In this document: positions 1-10,548 of the stretch, one piece after another
Position numbering within the stretch: position 1 is the first letter of the stretch
How the letters are laid out: each line of letters opens with the position of its first letter
DNA from: Syngnathus acus
Lineage: Eukaryota > Chordata > Actinopteri > Syngnathiformes > Syngnathidae
Assembly (NCBI RefSeq): GCF_901709675.1
Contig: NC_051088.1
Span: 11,573,693-11,637,692 of the forward strand
Direction: 5' to 3'
Length of the DNA stretch: 64,000 nucleotides
The notes under the pieces: model-generated
The model's input: the letters and a program-made list of their open reading frames with translations, nothing else
What the model was told of the DNA's origin: nothing
Databases searched by the model: none
Translations under genes and position numbers: made by a program

Positions 1-513
1 TGTGAAGTCGAGCGACGGTAGGGGGAGTTGAAACATTCAGACATACAGATTCTCCCATTCTGCTTGACCAAGCACCCAAACAGGACAGGTGGATTCAGAG
101 AAGGAACGAAATCGATAAGCAGCTGATCACACATCATACATTTTGATTATCATTTTAAAACAAGGCAAAAAAATAAGACAGAGGCACCCAGGCTTCAGCA
201 GCTATCCGAAAGTATAGAAACACTGTCAAACAACTCGCATGCAAAGATGCCAAAATTGCAGGCTCCAGAAGTGTCAACACAGAGCAGCCATAACATGGAA
301 GTAAAAAAAATTACATAACCTTTATACAGCATTATATTCACATTTGGAAGAAGCCTTGTTCTAATCTGAAGATATTAGATTCCATGTTTTTTTATTTCCT
401 CCCAATACTCCCAATCGTGCCACTTGAGAGCCCAAAAAAAAACACAACACACACAATTAGGTCACTTGTTTTTTGTACTGTGTACAGTTTTTGGGCTTTG
501 TACCGCCACTTGC

Positions 514-641
514 TGTTGACTGAAAATGACATCACAGTGCCTAAGGGCTTAGTGAATGAACAAATACGGCTCACCTGTTTTCTGAGTCTGGTCACATGAC
601 ATTTGCAAGCTAAGACACTGTGATGTTGTTTTCGGCAAGTG
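514..641. repeat. Inverted repeat arms, part of an unnamed repeat family
   Basis: Two arms of about 33 bp (roughly 514-548 and 608-641) are near reverse complements of each other around a 60-bp centre. Both carry the core CACTGTGATGT or its complement. The right arm is the start of the interspersed repeat copy described at 616-790. The structure could be a fold-back end of a transposon or two head-to-head fragments of the same family. Confidence 0.45.
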
Positions 642-790
642 GCAAAACAATCGTAAGATAGATAAAAATGGGTGGATTTTGCTGCTTAATTAGTATTCCA
701 CAAACACAATATTAATCAGAATGCCACGTTTAGACTAGTGGTGGTGTATAGAACATATTGTAAAGAATTTTTTGGACTTCACTGCCCATT
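616..790 (+). repeat. Interspersed repeat family, copy 1
   Basis: This segment aligns by eye with 36377-36550 and more loosely with 2428-2590. Shared landmarks in order are CACTGTGATGT, GCAAGTGGCAAAA, GATTTTGCTGCTTAATT, TTAATCAGAAT, CGTTTAGACTAGTGG and a T-rich end before GACTT. No protein-coding potential is seen. It is probably an old non-autonomous element; I cannot assign it to a named family. Confidence 0.55.
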
Positions 791-1113
791 TATTCTTCAT
801 CTATTTTGTTTAAGTTTATTCACTATGTTTTCAACAACAAATTATCTATAAAATATTGTCACAATATTTTGTGAATGTTCAACAACAGATTCTCTGAATG
901 AATAATTGTTATTATTTTGAAGTATGTATATTGCCTCAGTTTTCATACGATTCAGTTGTCAGAATTTAATATTAGTTGCTGTGGTGACCGAATATGTTAT
1001 CAAGTGGCACGATCTAGCTGTTTTTCATATAATTTACTTATGTTCAAACTGGATTTCACAGTACTAGTTGCTTTCATGATGTCATGCATCACAGTTTGAC
1101 TGGCTATTTCAGT

Positions 1114-1140
1114 TTATTATTATTATTATTATTATTATTA
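1114..1140 (+). repeat. (TTA)n microsatellite
   Basis: About nine uninterrupted TTA units. Confidence 0.95.
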
Positions 1141-1361
1141 ATTTGTCTACTGTCTGTTTTTCCATTTTATTTTTGACTGCGGTCTGCTCCGCAGCCAGGT
1201 CAGCATTGCAAAAGAAAATCTGTTTTAATAGCCTTACATTGTAGGAATGAGGAGTGAATTTTCAAATTAGATTACATTAAAAAAAAAAGAAAAAAAAAGT
1301 GTACGTTAATGATTGCGCGTTCCACTTTACGTACAACATCAAAACAAAAATGTTCACTTAC

Positions 1362-1443
1362 TGAGCCTCAACTTGAGTCCGAGCCAGCTCCGCGGAGGCG
1401 ACTTGTGCAGGACTGAATTCATGGTCCACTTGTTCGGAACCAT
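1362..1443 (-). CDS. Possible first coding exon of an unidentified minus-strand gene
   Basis: On the minus strand an ATG at 1443 in strong Kozak context (GCCTCCATGG) opens 27 codons plus one base. They begin MVPNKWTMNSVLHK and run into a consensus donor, A|GTAAGTG, at 1361. The surrounding 1370-1700 stretch is richer in GC and CpG than its flanks, as expected near a promoter. I do not recognise the peptide, and no further exon can be checked because the gene would leave the window on the left. It may be chance. Confidence 0.2.
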
Positions 1444-2427
1444 GGAGGCATGCAATCCTTCGTTTTTGGTGGTCCTGTGGTGATTTGGTTGCAACGGGGA
1501 GCCCACGCTGGTTCCCAGCAGGTTCGCGTGCCGCCGGCGGTGTGCTCGATGCTAATTGCTAATCACCCGGTAAATTTGCTGAGCAGTCCGGTCAAAAGCG
1601 CTTCCACATTGTCTTTCACACTGCAGCTGAAGCTCGGTTCGATTCGGATCTCACATCACGCCGAGCGCGTGGAAGGCAAATGGTGTTGTTTAAGTCACCC
1701 TGCGTCTTCACGTCAACTACAAAACATACAGTCTGTCTTAACCTGGTACTTAACATTTAAAAATTAAATGCTCCTCGGTGAAAACGCCGTTCGTTGGACT
1801 TGGCGTCCAAGTCTGCTGTCCAAATGGGATAATACAAATTAATATCCCCAGTGGTGTTTTAAAGAAAGCGAATTTACTCCGAGAACTTTTAAACAAAGTG
1901 CAGCTCCTTTTTTAGCATCGTGCCTCCCCCTCCAAACATTCGCCGACCGCCTGTCTGCCTTCCATTCATCCGCTGAAGCGATTTGCTCTGCAGTGGCAAG
2001 TAAGTGCCCCTAGGGACGCTAACTCGCAGTGAAGACCAGATGGAAAACTCAAGTTACAATACAAATAAAGATTCAAAATACATCATTTATACCTGTATAT
2101 ACTACGTTATAAATATAAACAGTCCATAATTTCAAATGATTTTCCTCAAAATATACTCAAAAATATCTTCCCTCAAAAAATCATTGTGCATTGTTTCAAG
2201 GGATTTACATGGTATGCAGAACTGTGAGAAATTTTAGGCCTCCATTAAATGTATTTTAGGCTCTGTCGACCATATTGCAACCTGAATGTCACTTACTCAA
2301 GCATAGCGCTCTATCAAGGTTGGACTGTTATGTTAGTGTTATAGAGTTTCTGTTAGCAGACTAACAGACGTTCCGATTCATGGCTCTATATTTGATGCCA
2401 TAGTAACGCAAAAGGTTTTATCCGGAT

Positions 2428-2590
2428 CATGTTGTGATGTCATTTTCAGTCGATGGCAAGCGGCAAAATGGCCACCCCCTAAGATAAATGCGAACAGGTG
2501 ATTAACCCTTATTCCACAAATGCAATCAGAGTGCCACAGTGGAGGCATATATTTTTCAAAAGATATATTTGGTGTAGTTTTGCTCTTTAA
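2428..2590 (+). repeat. Interspersed repeat family, copy 2 (diverged)
   Basis: Shares with copies 1 and 3 the ordered landmarks TGTGATGTCATTTT, GGCAAAATGGC, TATTCCACAAATGCAA and AATCAGAGTGCCAC, then diverges. It lies in the same orientation as the other copies. No coding potential. Confidence 0.45.
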
Positions 2591-2795
2591 GTTAAGTGTT
2601 AAATGAAAGAACATATAAGGAACATAAGAAAGTACATAATTGAGGTACTTGGCACCCCTGTTTGTAACTTTTTAGCTGGGCTATTTAAGTTTAGTTTTCA
2701 TTTTAAGTTTATGAATTATTTATAATATTGAACTGATCAATCTGTAGATTACAATGCTAATGAGTTGGGAAATTAATTAACCAGAAAAACTGTTA

Positions 2796-2796
<1 letters not shown>

Positions 2797-2854
<58 letters not shown>
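2797..2854 (+). repeat. (TTGA)n microsatellite
   Basis: About 14 uninterrupted TTGA (GATT) units. Confidence 0.97.
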
Positions 2855-3129
2855 TAAAAACTTCAAAATTATTTTCTGTTATGCTAACCCCAACCCATCC
2901 ACCCCCTCCGGGAATAAGAAAACATTTCACCTTCCTCAACTTTCCTCGTGTGGAATGGCTTTCATCAGACCTTTGTATTGTTTAAAAAAAACCCTGAAAC
3001 TTATACTTATCTCAGAATTCCACATACTTTGACAGATTCGTAGTAGACTGTGCAACCACCATCCAGACCTTCTAATCGAGAAATGAGCGCGTTATGATTT
3101 CATTTCAATGCCATTGCATTGCCTTTGAG

Positions 3130-3400
3130 GGGGAGGTCGTCCCTCCCAACATGGCTGCCACGTAGGCACATCGGTAGCGGGGCTACTGGTCACGGCACCC
3201 GTATTGTGACGTAATTTCCGTCCGAAAACGCATTTCCGCACTCCAGCGCACAGTTGTGAAGTGCCGAACAGTTAGGTGCGTACTCGAGCTGCTCAAGCAT
3301 CACTCTGGGACTCAACTTGGACACCGTTCGAACAAATAGCCGAAGCCACGTCGTGACGTGAAGTATGAACTTGTAACATTATGATGTTTAACGCGTTACC
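3130..3400 (+). promoter_or_regulatory. Probable NSMCE4A promoter and untranslated first exon
   Basis: A CpG-rich patch in otherwise AT-rich sequence about 0.7 kb upstream of the NSMCE4A start codon. It contains CRE-like cores TGACGTAA (3207-3214) and TGACGTG (3354-3360). A possible donor, TTAG|GTGCGT, follows 3275. The first coding exon is preceded by a clear acceptor (TTCTGCGTTCAG ending near 3986), so an untranslated upstream exon is expected and this is the best place for it. The transcription start is not visible directly. Confidence 0.45.
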
Positions 3401-3993
3401 AAGTGGCTAACAGTGTTTTGCTAGCACCGGCGCAGAGGGAAGCTATTACAATATGTTAGCCGCTGTTTACATACACTGTTCACAGTCAATGACAGAAATG
3501 TGACAGGGTGTCTAATAAATGTTGCATGACCTGATTTGAAAAAAACAAACAAACCTCAAGTCGATATCAACTAATAGCTGATGAGATCATTATTTCAGCA
3601 AAATGAACATAAGTGGAGAATGCTTCGCACTGCCGTAATCTTTGTTAATTGACAGTAAACATACAGAAAGTTACATCAACAAGCAGCAACTCAGGTTTTG
3701 CATTAAGGGAGTCATCATCACAGTCCTGCTCAGTCGCAGTATTTATGTTGCTTCGTGTTTAACTTTAAACACATCAGAGCATCAAAGTGGGCTGGGTGAG
3801 GGGTTCCCTGTGCTTGTTGCGGGCACAGCCAGGTAACGTTTGCAAAACTTGGACAAACCTTGAGACCGGTTCGCGTTCTGGGGTAACCACAATAGCAGGG
3901 AATTTGCGGTTATAATAAATATTCAATAATCACATACCTCTACTAAATGTCAATCTAAACTTCAAACTTTACTGTTTCTGCGTTCAGCTTTCG

Positions 3994-6900
3994 ATGGAGC
4001 AGCTCAGATGCCCGTCCACTGACAAGGAAGCCCCCCAGCAAGACGGAGCTGCAGGGCACAGCAGCGGAGACCAACAGCAGCTGAATGGGAGGTCCAGCTT
4101 TGGTTCTATGAGTGCACAGGAAAGAGGCACCAGGAAAGAAATAAGGACCAAGTACAGAGATCTCATCGATTCAGTCCAACGTGAGTTGGTGACTTTCCAA
4201 GAGGTGGCAGCTTGCTTTGTTTATTTATTTTTGTGTTTCGGTCTTATGCTTGTACTTTTTTATTTCAGAAAATAGAGAAGATTTACTGAGTCCATCTAAC
4301 AACAAACTAACAGAGATTTTGGAAGCGGCAGACAGCCTTTTTGAAAATGGTACGTTTCATTTTTCTCTTAACTTTTCATTAAAGTAGACAAAGTATTCCA
4401 TTTGTTTTTTCTTGCAATGTCAAATACCTTGTAGGCGTTTTGTAAGTGTTGCATAAATATCAATCTGTTGTACCTTGAAAAAGTGAGCAACTGAAGAACA
4501 TTGCAATGTCTGACAGCGGAGTTGTTTGACAGTGCGAGAGACGAGCGAAGCGGTGCTGGATTCCAAGTTCGTTTCCATGGCTACGGAGCTGAACAACGAA
4601 AGAGCCAGCCAGATGCGAGAAGAGGACAGTGCTTTTGACCACGCTGCTTTTGCTGAGCACCTTGTAAGTGATTCCACTATTTTGTCACTTGCATTCTATG
4701 ATTGCTTTTATCCCGTCAACAGCTCTCCTTCATGGGTCTCAACCGACTGGAAAGTGGTAGGGGGGAGCAGAGCGAAGAGGAAATTGAGGGTTATTTGCCC
4801 AGAGATGCCTGGCAGAGACTGGCCCAGAGAGCTGAGGCTTGCTTTCAGACAGCGCCGACCTTCCACTACATGTGCGTGTGCCATTGTTATTCAGCTCACT
4901 GCATTAACCTGCATTAACTCCATTTGTTTATATTTTTCCACCAAAATCAATTCCCTCAAAATAATATTTCTTGAGGTTCTCTCTTTGTCCTGTATGTTAG
5001 TCCAAATCTGCTGCAAAATATCAGGTCAATTCGCCTTGTGGTGTCTGACAGTACAAGACCCGATGTAAGCGCGACTAAGGCTTGTCTGCCCTCTAGTGGT
5101 CATCTCGATCTTAAGGTTTTCAACTCCAGTCAGCCCATGTCTATTTGTGGTTCGGCATGTGCAGATTATGGTGGTACATTCAGAGAACTATTTTTTCCAA
5201 GCTGTGCTTGGTGGTTAAATGTATCCCGTGCACTCCACGTGATGTCCTCTATCTCTCATCAGGTTGGGTTCCTTCCATGCAGAGCCGCCCCCTCCGAAGC
5301 AAAAGATAGTACGTCAAGAGAAAGCCCCTAGCAAGGAAGCAAAAAGGATCATGCCCACTCAGGTGATTATGAACCATTCAGGCCACTATTTCCATTTACC
5401 AAAAATGATAAGGCTCTCACTTTACATTAGACATCCATCAAATCACCACACAAAACCAGTCAAAAATCTAACATTGAATTATAATAATAATAATAATAAA
5501 TTATATTTATAACGCACTTCATATTCGGAGGAATCTCAAAGTGCTACATGGCAAATAAAAACAAGAAAACAAAACAAGGACAAGTATAAAACAACTGGAC
5601 GACAACCAGGATATGAGAGAAATTACGGAAATGCTAAGGTAAAGAGGTGAGTTTTAAGTCCAGTTTTGAAAGAGTCAGTGGATTGGGGTGCTCTTAGGTG
5701 GTCGGGGAGGGAGTTCACAGTGTAGGGGCTGTATGGCAGAAGGCCCGGTCGCCCATGGTGCGCAGCTTGGTTTTCGGAACGTGGAGAAGGTGTGAATTGG
5801 ATGAGCAAGGGCTTCGGGTGGCAGGTTTTGGGGCAAGGAGTTCTTTGAGGTATGGGGGAGCATGTCCGAGGATACAATGGTGAGTGAGGATGGCAGTCTT
5901 CAGTGCAGGGGGTACAGAGCCAGACTGGAGTGAGAGGTTGATGACATTGGTTATTAGGGGACTAATGGCTGAGGTTTGTTGTTTAATGAGGGCTGTGGGG
6001 AAAGGGTCCAGGGCACATGTGGAGGGTTTCATCTTTTTGATGATGTCCTCTACCTCCGACTGCAAGATAGGGGAGAAGCAGCGGAGAGGCTGGACTGTCC
6101 CGGGTGGAAGGAAGGGGGGAGGAGGTGAAGTGGCGGGGCCAGAAGAGGAGAGGAGCTGGGTGCGGATGTTGTCAACCTTAGCGGTAAAGAAGGTCATAAA
6201 GTTATTGCACACTACCTCTGAGGGTTCTGTTGGAGTGGTGGGTTGGGGTTTGAGAAAGTGGTTGATGGTTGAAAAGAGCTGTTTTGAATTTCCAGGGGTA
6301 TTATATTGGGGTAGAACTGGGCACGTGCAGTCCCAAGGGCTTTTGAGTAGGCCTTCTGATGTTCTTTGTAGGCCTGTTTGTGCACGGTCAGTCCTGAGGC
6401 TTTGAGACGACGGTCCAGGATGCATCCAGTTGACTTCATCAGACGCAGCTCACTGGTGTACCAGGGGGCTGAGCGTGAAAAAGTGACTGTTTTGGTTTTT
6501 TGGGGGGCGTGGATACCTAGAAGTTTGGCCAAAGAGTTATTGTAATGGTCCACTGCCTTGCTGACTGATGGAAAGGTTGCAGAGGAGGAGGAGAGAAGCT
6601 GGAGGTCCTGTGCTATAGTGTCTTGGTTGATGTTTTTGAAATTTCTGAATGAGATTTGCCGCTTGGGTTTGGAGTGGGGGTGTGGGAAAGGCAGTTCCAT
6701 TTGAATAAGTTTGTGGTCAGACACGCCGACCTCGTGAACTTGTAGGTTGCTTATGGCCGATGAGGAGATGACAAGGTCAAGTGTATGCCCTTTGTCATGT
6801 GTGGGGACATTTACATGTTGGGTGAGGAGTAAACAGTCCAATAGTTGCAACAGGTCAGAGGCAGGGGGGCGGGAGGGGGTGTCGACATGGATGTTAACAT

Positions 6901-9002
6901 CACCTAGTATGGTTAGATTAGAGGAAGTGGAGGTACAGAGGGTAGTGAGTAGATCGTGTAGTTCTGGAATGAAAGAGGAGTTTGGTTTAGGAGGGCGGTA
7001 AACAAGTAAAACTGTGATAGGATATGGAGGTTTACATTTGAATGCAAGGGATTCGAATGAGTGATCAGGTAGAGGGAGTTGGGACAGCTCTAGATCAAGA
7101 CGGTGGAGTACAGCCAGGCCACGGCCAGTGCTGCGAGGTTTAGTTATGTATTTATAACCAGAGGGACAGGCTTCATGGAGGGATTGATAGACATCCGGTG
7201 GTTGCCAGGTCTCAGTCAGGCACATTATGTCTAAGCCTTTGTCCAGGATGAGGTCGTGAATAAATGATGATTTACGGGTGAGTGCTTGGATGTTGAGGAG
7301 ATCCATTTTGATTGTAGCTGTGGGGCTGTGTTTAGGTAGGGGGCGAAGTAGAGAGAAATCCACTCCACGTTTTCTGTGCCACATGCAGTCCAGTCCACTC
7401 TGTGTTGGAGTGAAATCCAATTCGTTTTGTCCTGGCCACCCGGGGGCCGCTCCGTGTTGGTGTCCGTTCCGTCCTGGAGAAATTAACACTCCGTGTTTTC
7501 CCGGCAACCCGGTGTCCGTCTGGTGTCGGAGTCCGCTCCGTGTAGGAGTGATGTCCACACCATGTCTTCCAGGCCACCTGGAGTACTGCATGGTTGCTAC
7601 AATAAGATCCAAGTGCGCCAGGTCTCTGATGACGTGTTGGACATGCGACGGGGTGTCAGGCGGAGGAGGAGCAGATGGATTGTACAGTGTTATGGACGGG
7701 TTGGGTGAAAACAAAGTTACGACGGGTGCTTCTGTGGATGTAACGTAGTCTGCGGAGAAGTCCGAGTTGTTTGATGACTGAGACACACCCTGGAATGGTG
7801 TGATTACTCAGCTCCAGCAAGCGGGGGATGGAGTAAGTTAACAGTGCCGGTTGGAGAACACTGAACTTGAGTGTTAGCCATTGGCTAGGCTAGCCAGGAT
7901 CCCTTGGCGGGGGGGTGGTGGACGCGCCGTAGTAGGCAGCTGGCTAACTGTGGAGGTTCGCCGCGGTCCAGGCGACCGTGGGCCGACCGCTCCAGCCTGC
8001 ACGCTAAAACTAGATGCTAAAAACTAAACTTTAATAATGGCTAAAAAAATAAATAAAAACACTAAAACTAAACCTAATTCTGGTGGAGAAGCGGCGAACA
8101 ATCAGCGCCAGATTACTTCCGCCGTCATTAATTATCTTCTGCCTTCCTGTATTGATCTCACGTGCACATATCAGCTGAAAAAGATGGAAGAGACTGAGCA
8201 GGAAGCCACTGAGAAAGAAGTGGAGAGGATCCTGGCCTGCCTAAAAAGTTATCATCAAGATGACCGTGAGTTCACAGTTGACCACTCAACCTCTGTGCCA
8301 AAATTCACCACTCTGCTTCCGTCACAGCGACGTCGCCGATATCGTATTACGAGTTTGTTATCGACCCCAACTCCTTTCCACGCACCGTGGAGAACATTTT
8401 TCACACGTCGTTCCTGGTCAGGGTGAGTTTTCTTAGCAATGATGAATCCAAATGAACGCTGAGCTTGCCGTCTCGTGACTCCACACGTCTCTTTTCAGGA
8501 TGGTTTGGTACAAATTGGTTTGGATCTAGATAAGTTGCCTTTTATAGGTAAAGGACTTTGTATTGATTTGTCAGTTAAGAGGGCGTGTAACACATGTCAA
8601 CGAAGATGATTTTGTTGCGTCTTTCAGTTCCGGTGGAGGAGGTGGTGACGGAAGGAGAAAGAGAAAACTGTCATGCAGCTATTGTTACAATCAGCCCAAA
8701 GAGCTGGAAGGTGAGAACATGCCTTTTCAGAGCATTGTCTCTTGAAAGGTCTCAAGTGGGTAAACATACAGTTTTTTGTCCTTGTTAAAAGAATACCAAT
8801 AAAACCCAACCTAAATCAAAAGTATTTCAGAAAAATGGAAAGTAAAACTGCAAACAAGATAAAGGAGAGCTCAAATGAAAAGTCCCAAACTATTCTTACG
8901 TGGTACCTGACAAACCCTTTTTCCCCCCTCTCATTTTCCAAGGAGCTCATCGAAGCTTTTGAGATCACTGAGCCCATGATTCCGCCTCTGAACAGTCAGT
9001 GA
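3994..9002 (+). CDS. nsmce4a: NSMCE4A, non-SMC element 4 homolog A (SMC5/6 complex kleisin)
   Basis: Ten coding exons close into one 341-codon frame: 3994-4180, 4269-4349, 4533-4663, 4723-4871, 5263-5362, 8175-8265, 8328-8422, 8499-8547, 8628-8710 and 8943-9002 (TGA). All introns are GT-AG. The product matches Nse4 along its length. The N-terminal segment has [16 protein letters not shown] (about residues 53-68), followed by [15 protein letters not shown]. The linker contains [18 protein letters not shown]. The C-terminal winged-helix region begins near [19 protein letters not shown] (from about residue 253). In the family the N-terminal part binds NSE3 and the SMC6 neck and the C-terminal part binds the SMC5 head, bridging the SMC5/6 ring that acts in homologous recombination and replication-fork repair in the nucleus. 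The length is close to the human protein (385 aa, longer at the N terminus). Intron 5 is enlarged to 2.8 kb by a LINE insertion; the other introns are short. Confidence 0.95.
5478..8030 (-). mobile_element. L2/CR1-group LINE, internally deleted, inside NSMCE4A intron 5
   Basis: A non-LTR retrotransposon lies antisense to NSMCE4A. Its 3' end, read on the minus strand, has the typical L2-type tail: CACTTTGAGA, then ATATGAAGTGCG, TATAAAT and a terminal (ATT)n run at 5478-5500. The body encodes an APE-type endonuclease and a short C-terminal tail, but the reverse transcriptase domain is absent. The 5' boundary is uncertain, roughly 7990-8170, because no target-site duplication could be found by eye. 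GC-rich 5' sequence (7850-7990) probably belongs to the element's 5' UTR. Confidence 0.85.
5623..7786 (-). pseudogene. LINE ORF2 remnant: endonuclease present, reverse transcriptase deleted
   Basis: A 524-codon open frame (7786-6212, opening without an ATG) contains endonuclease landmarks in order: [19 protein letters not shown], a tyrosine-rich [13 protein letters not shown] and GVSDHKLIQ. These correspond to the conserved N, E, GDxN and SDH positions of APE-type LINE endonucleases. Near 6300 the frame shifts by one base. The reading continues in another frame with the linker before the RT ([19 protein letters not shown], then [13 protein letters not shown]). Near 5890 it jumps directly to the post-RT tail ([11 protein letters not shown], then [11 protein letters not shown] across another frame change). 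The whole RT catalytic core with its YADD-type motif is therefore missing. A tandem 23-residue repeat lies N-terminal of the endonuclease. The product cannot retrotranspose on its own. Confidence 0.85.
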
Positions 9003-9086
9003 TGGACCAAACCAGGGACTCGATGGACTTGCATTTGTTACGAATTTGTTTCAATTTTGAATTTATATTGGAGATATTTATACTTC

Positions 9087-9092
9087 AATAAA
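9087..9092 (+). terminator. NSMCE4A polyadenylation signal
   Basis: A canonical AATAAA lies 85 bases after the stop codon, in TTCAATAAAAATAC, with T-rich sequence following. It fits a short 3' UTR. Confidence 0.75.
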
Positions 9093-10548
9093 AATACATT
9101 TTTGTCATCATGGGTGTATGCTAGATTGACTCATTTGAGCCACAAAGCTAACAAAAAGATAGATCATCATACAAATATATACAAAAGAATGTAAATAAAA
9201 CTTATTTATAATGAGCGGGGTTTAGTTTATCAGTTGCTACATTTCCTTCCACTGTTTAGTCTTTGCCTTCAGGCTGCACTGGAATTATGACTTATTTTAT
9301 TTGTTTATGTGGAAGAAAAATAATTGTAAAAAGTCCAGTAGTGGAAGATTTTCTAGGACAACGGTTCCCAACCATGGAATACTGGTCCGTGGGTAACATT
9401 ACTTTTGATATATTCTTTTTTTATTTGAAAAATATCTTGTTTTGGAAAGTGACCAGATTCTTTCTTTTACAATGTTACATCAGAATATAACTGATTGACT
9501 GGTTGTGCAAAAGTAGCTGCAAACATGAAAAATAAAATATAAAGAAAAATAACATACATTTCATCATGTTACTTATTTCACTGATGTGATGCTCGCTGTA
9601 TACCTTAATATATAACTGCAAAAAACACAAACAGCACAACGTTACTTCAAGTAAAAACTGATCAGTAAGTCATGACATTGAGTTTGATGACAAAGAAATT
9701 GATAAATCAAACAAGGTTACAATCACAACTAATACTTACCTTTTGTTTCTTTCTCGACTTCACACATTTAATACAAACAGGCTGGGTGTGTTTCTTGCAT
9801 ATGAAGTTACCACTTTTGAAACATTGACTTGAAGCTCTTAGCGGCTTTGCATTGGCTACATTGTTTTCGCCTGGTACGGGGTGCTTATAAATTTGGAATC
9901 TTGTAATAATAAAGCTGAATATCAATTTGGAGCGCTTTATGAGTGAGATCTGATTGCAGAACGCAGAAGGGTCACTTCTGCTATAGAGGGATAATTCCTA
10001 CCTTCCTCGGATGCAGCACTATTCGGCGCAATGAAAAATGTAGCCACCGGCGGCCGTCACGTTTCTACTCGCTAAGCGCCTTAACTTGGAATACGTTCTT
10101 TTTTGCCTGAACTGGTTGCCAGGCTATCGCAGGGCACCACATAGACAACCATCCAAATTCACAATCACATCTAAGGACAATTTTGAGTTCCCAACTAACC
10201 TACCTTGCATGTTTTTGGAATGTGGAAGGAAACCGGAGTACCCGGAGGAAACCCATGCAGGCACAGGGGGAGAACATGCAACCTCCACGCAGGAAGGATG
10301 GAGCCAGAATCGAACCATATGTCTTTATCTTCTAAATCTATATCAAATGCCGCTTCAATGCTTGTCTTCGCAATAAAAGTAAATACTGCAAATCTGAACA
10401 TTCTTTTCTGCTTTTAATATGACACCAGAATTCAAATGCAGTTTTGAAATGGCAGTGGTACAAAACAAATGTGTTCTGAGAGATTTCTCTCCTGAAGAGT
10501 CCATGTCAGACTTGATGTTTGGGGGGGGACAAAGCACTTGTCGCAACA
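9093..10548. other. Convergent intergenic region between NSMCE4A and NOL9
   Basis: Holds the 3' ends of two converging genes. A possible NOL9 poly(A) signal on the minus strand (ATTAAA, 10413-10418) lies about 130 bases after its stop. A small fragment at 9360-9400 (GGTTCCCAACC and GGTCCGTGGG) resembles the start of common fish hAT-like elements. A decayed repeat sits at 10104-10325. No gene is seen in the remainder. Confidence 0.6.
10104..10325 (+). repeat. Common teleost interspersed repeat module
   Basis: Recognisable by the ordered phrases GAACTGGTTGCCAGGCTATC, CATGTTTTTGGAATGTG, GGAAACCGGAGTACCCGGAG, GCAGGCACAGGGGGAGAAC and GAATCGAACC. This module is very abundant in teleost genomes; I do not attach a family name. 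More decayed pieces occur at 34835-34945, 35010-35100, 37366-37541 and 60312-60420. Confidence 0.75.

Larger units (their letters stand above)
1..3129. other. Region before NSMCE4A: no supported complete gene
   Basis: Mostly AT-rich non-coding DNA with two copies of an interspersed repeat, two microsatellites and a moderately GC-rich patch at about 1370-2030. The open frames here are short and look like chance; the one partial exception is the minus-strand candidate exon at 1362-1443. Confidence 0.6.

Noticed and set aside
5715-6405. Long plus-strand open frames across the LINE
   Set aside because: They are antisense shadows of the LINE coding strand, with low-complexity Gly/Arg-rich content and no domains.
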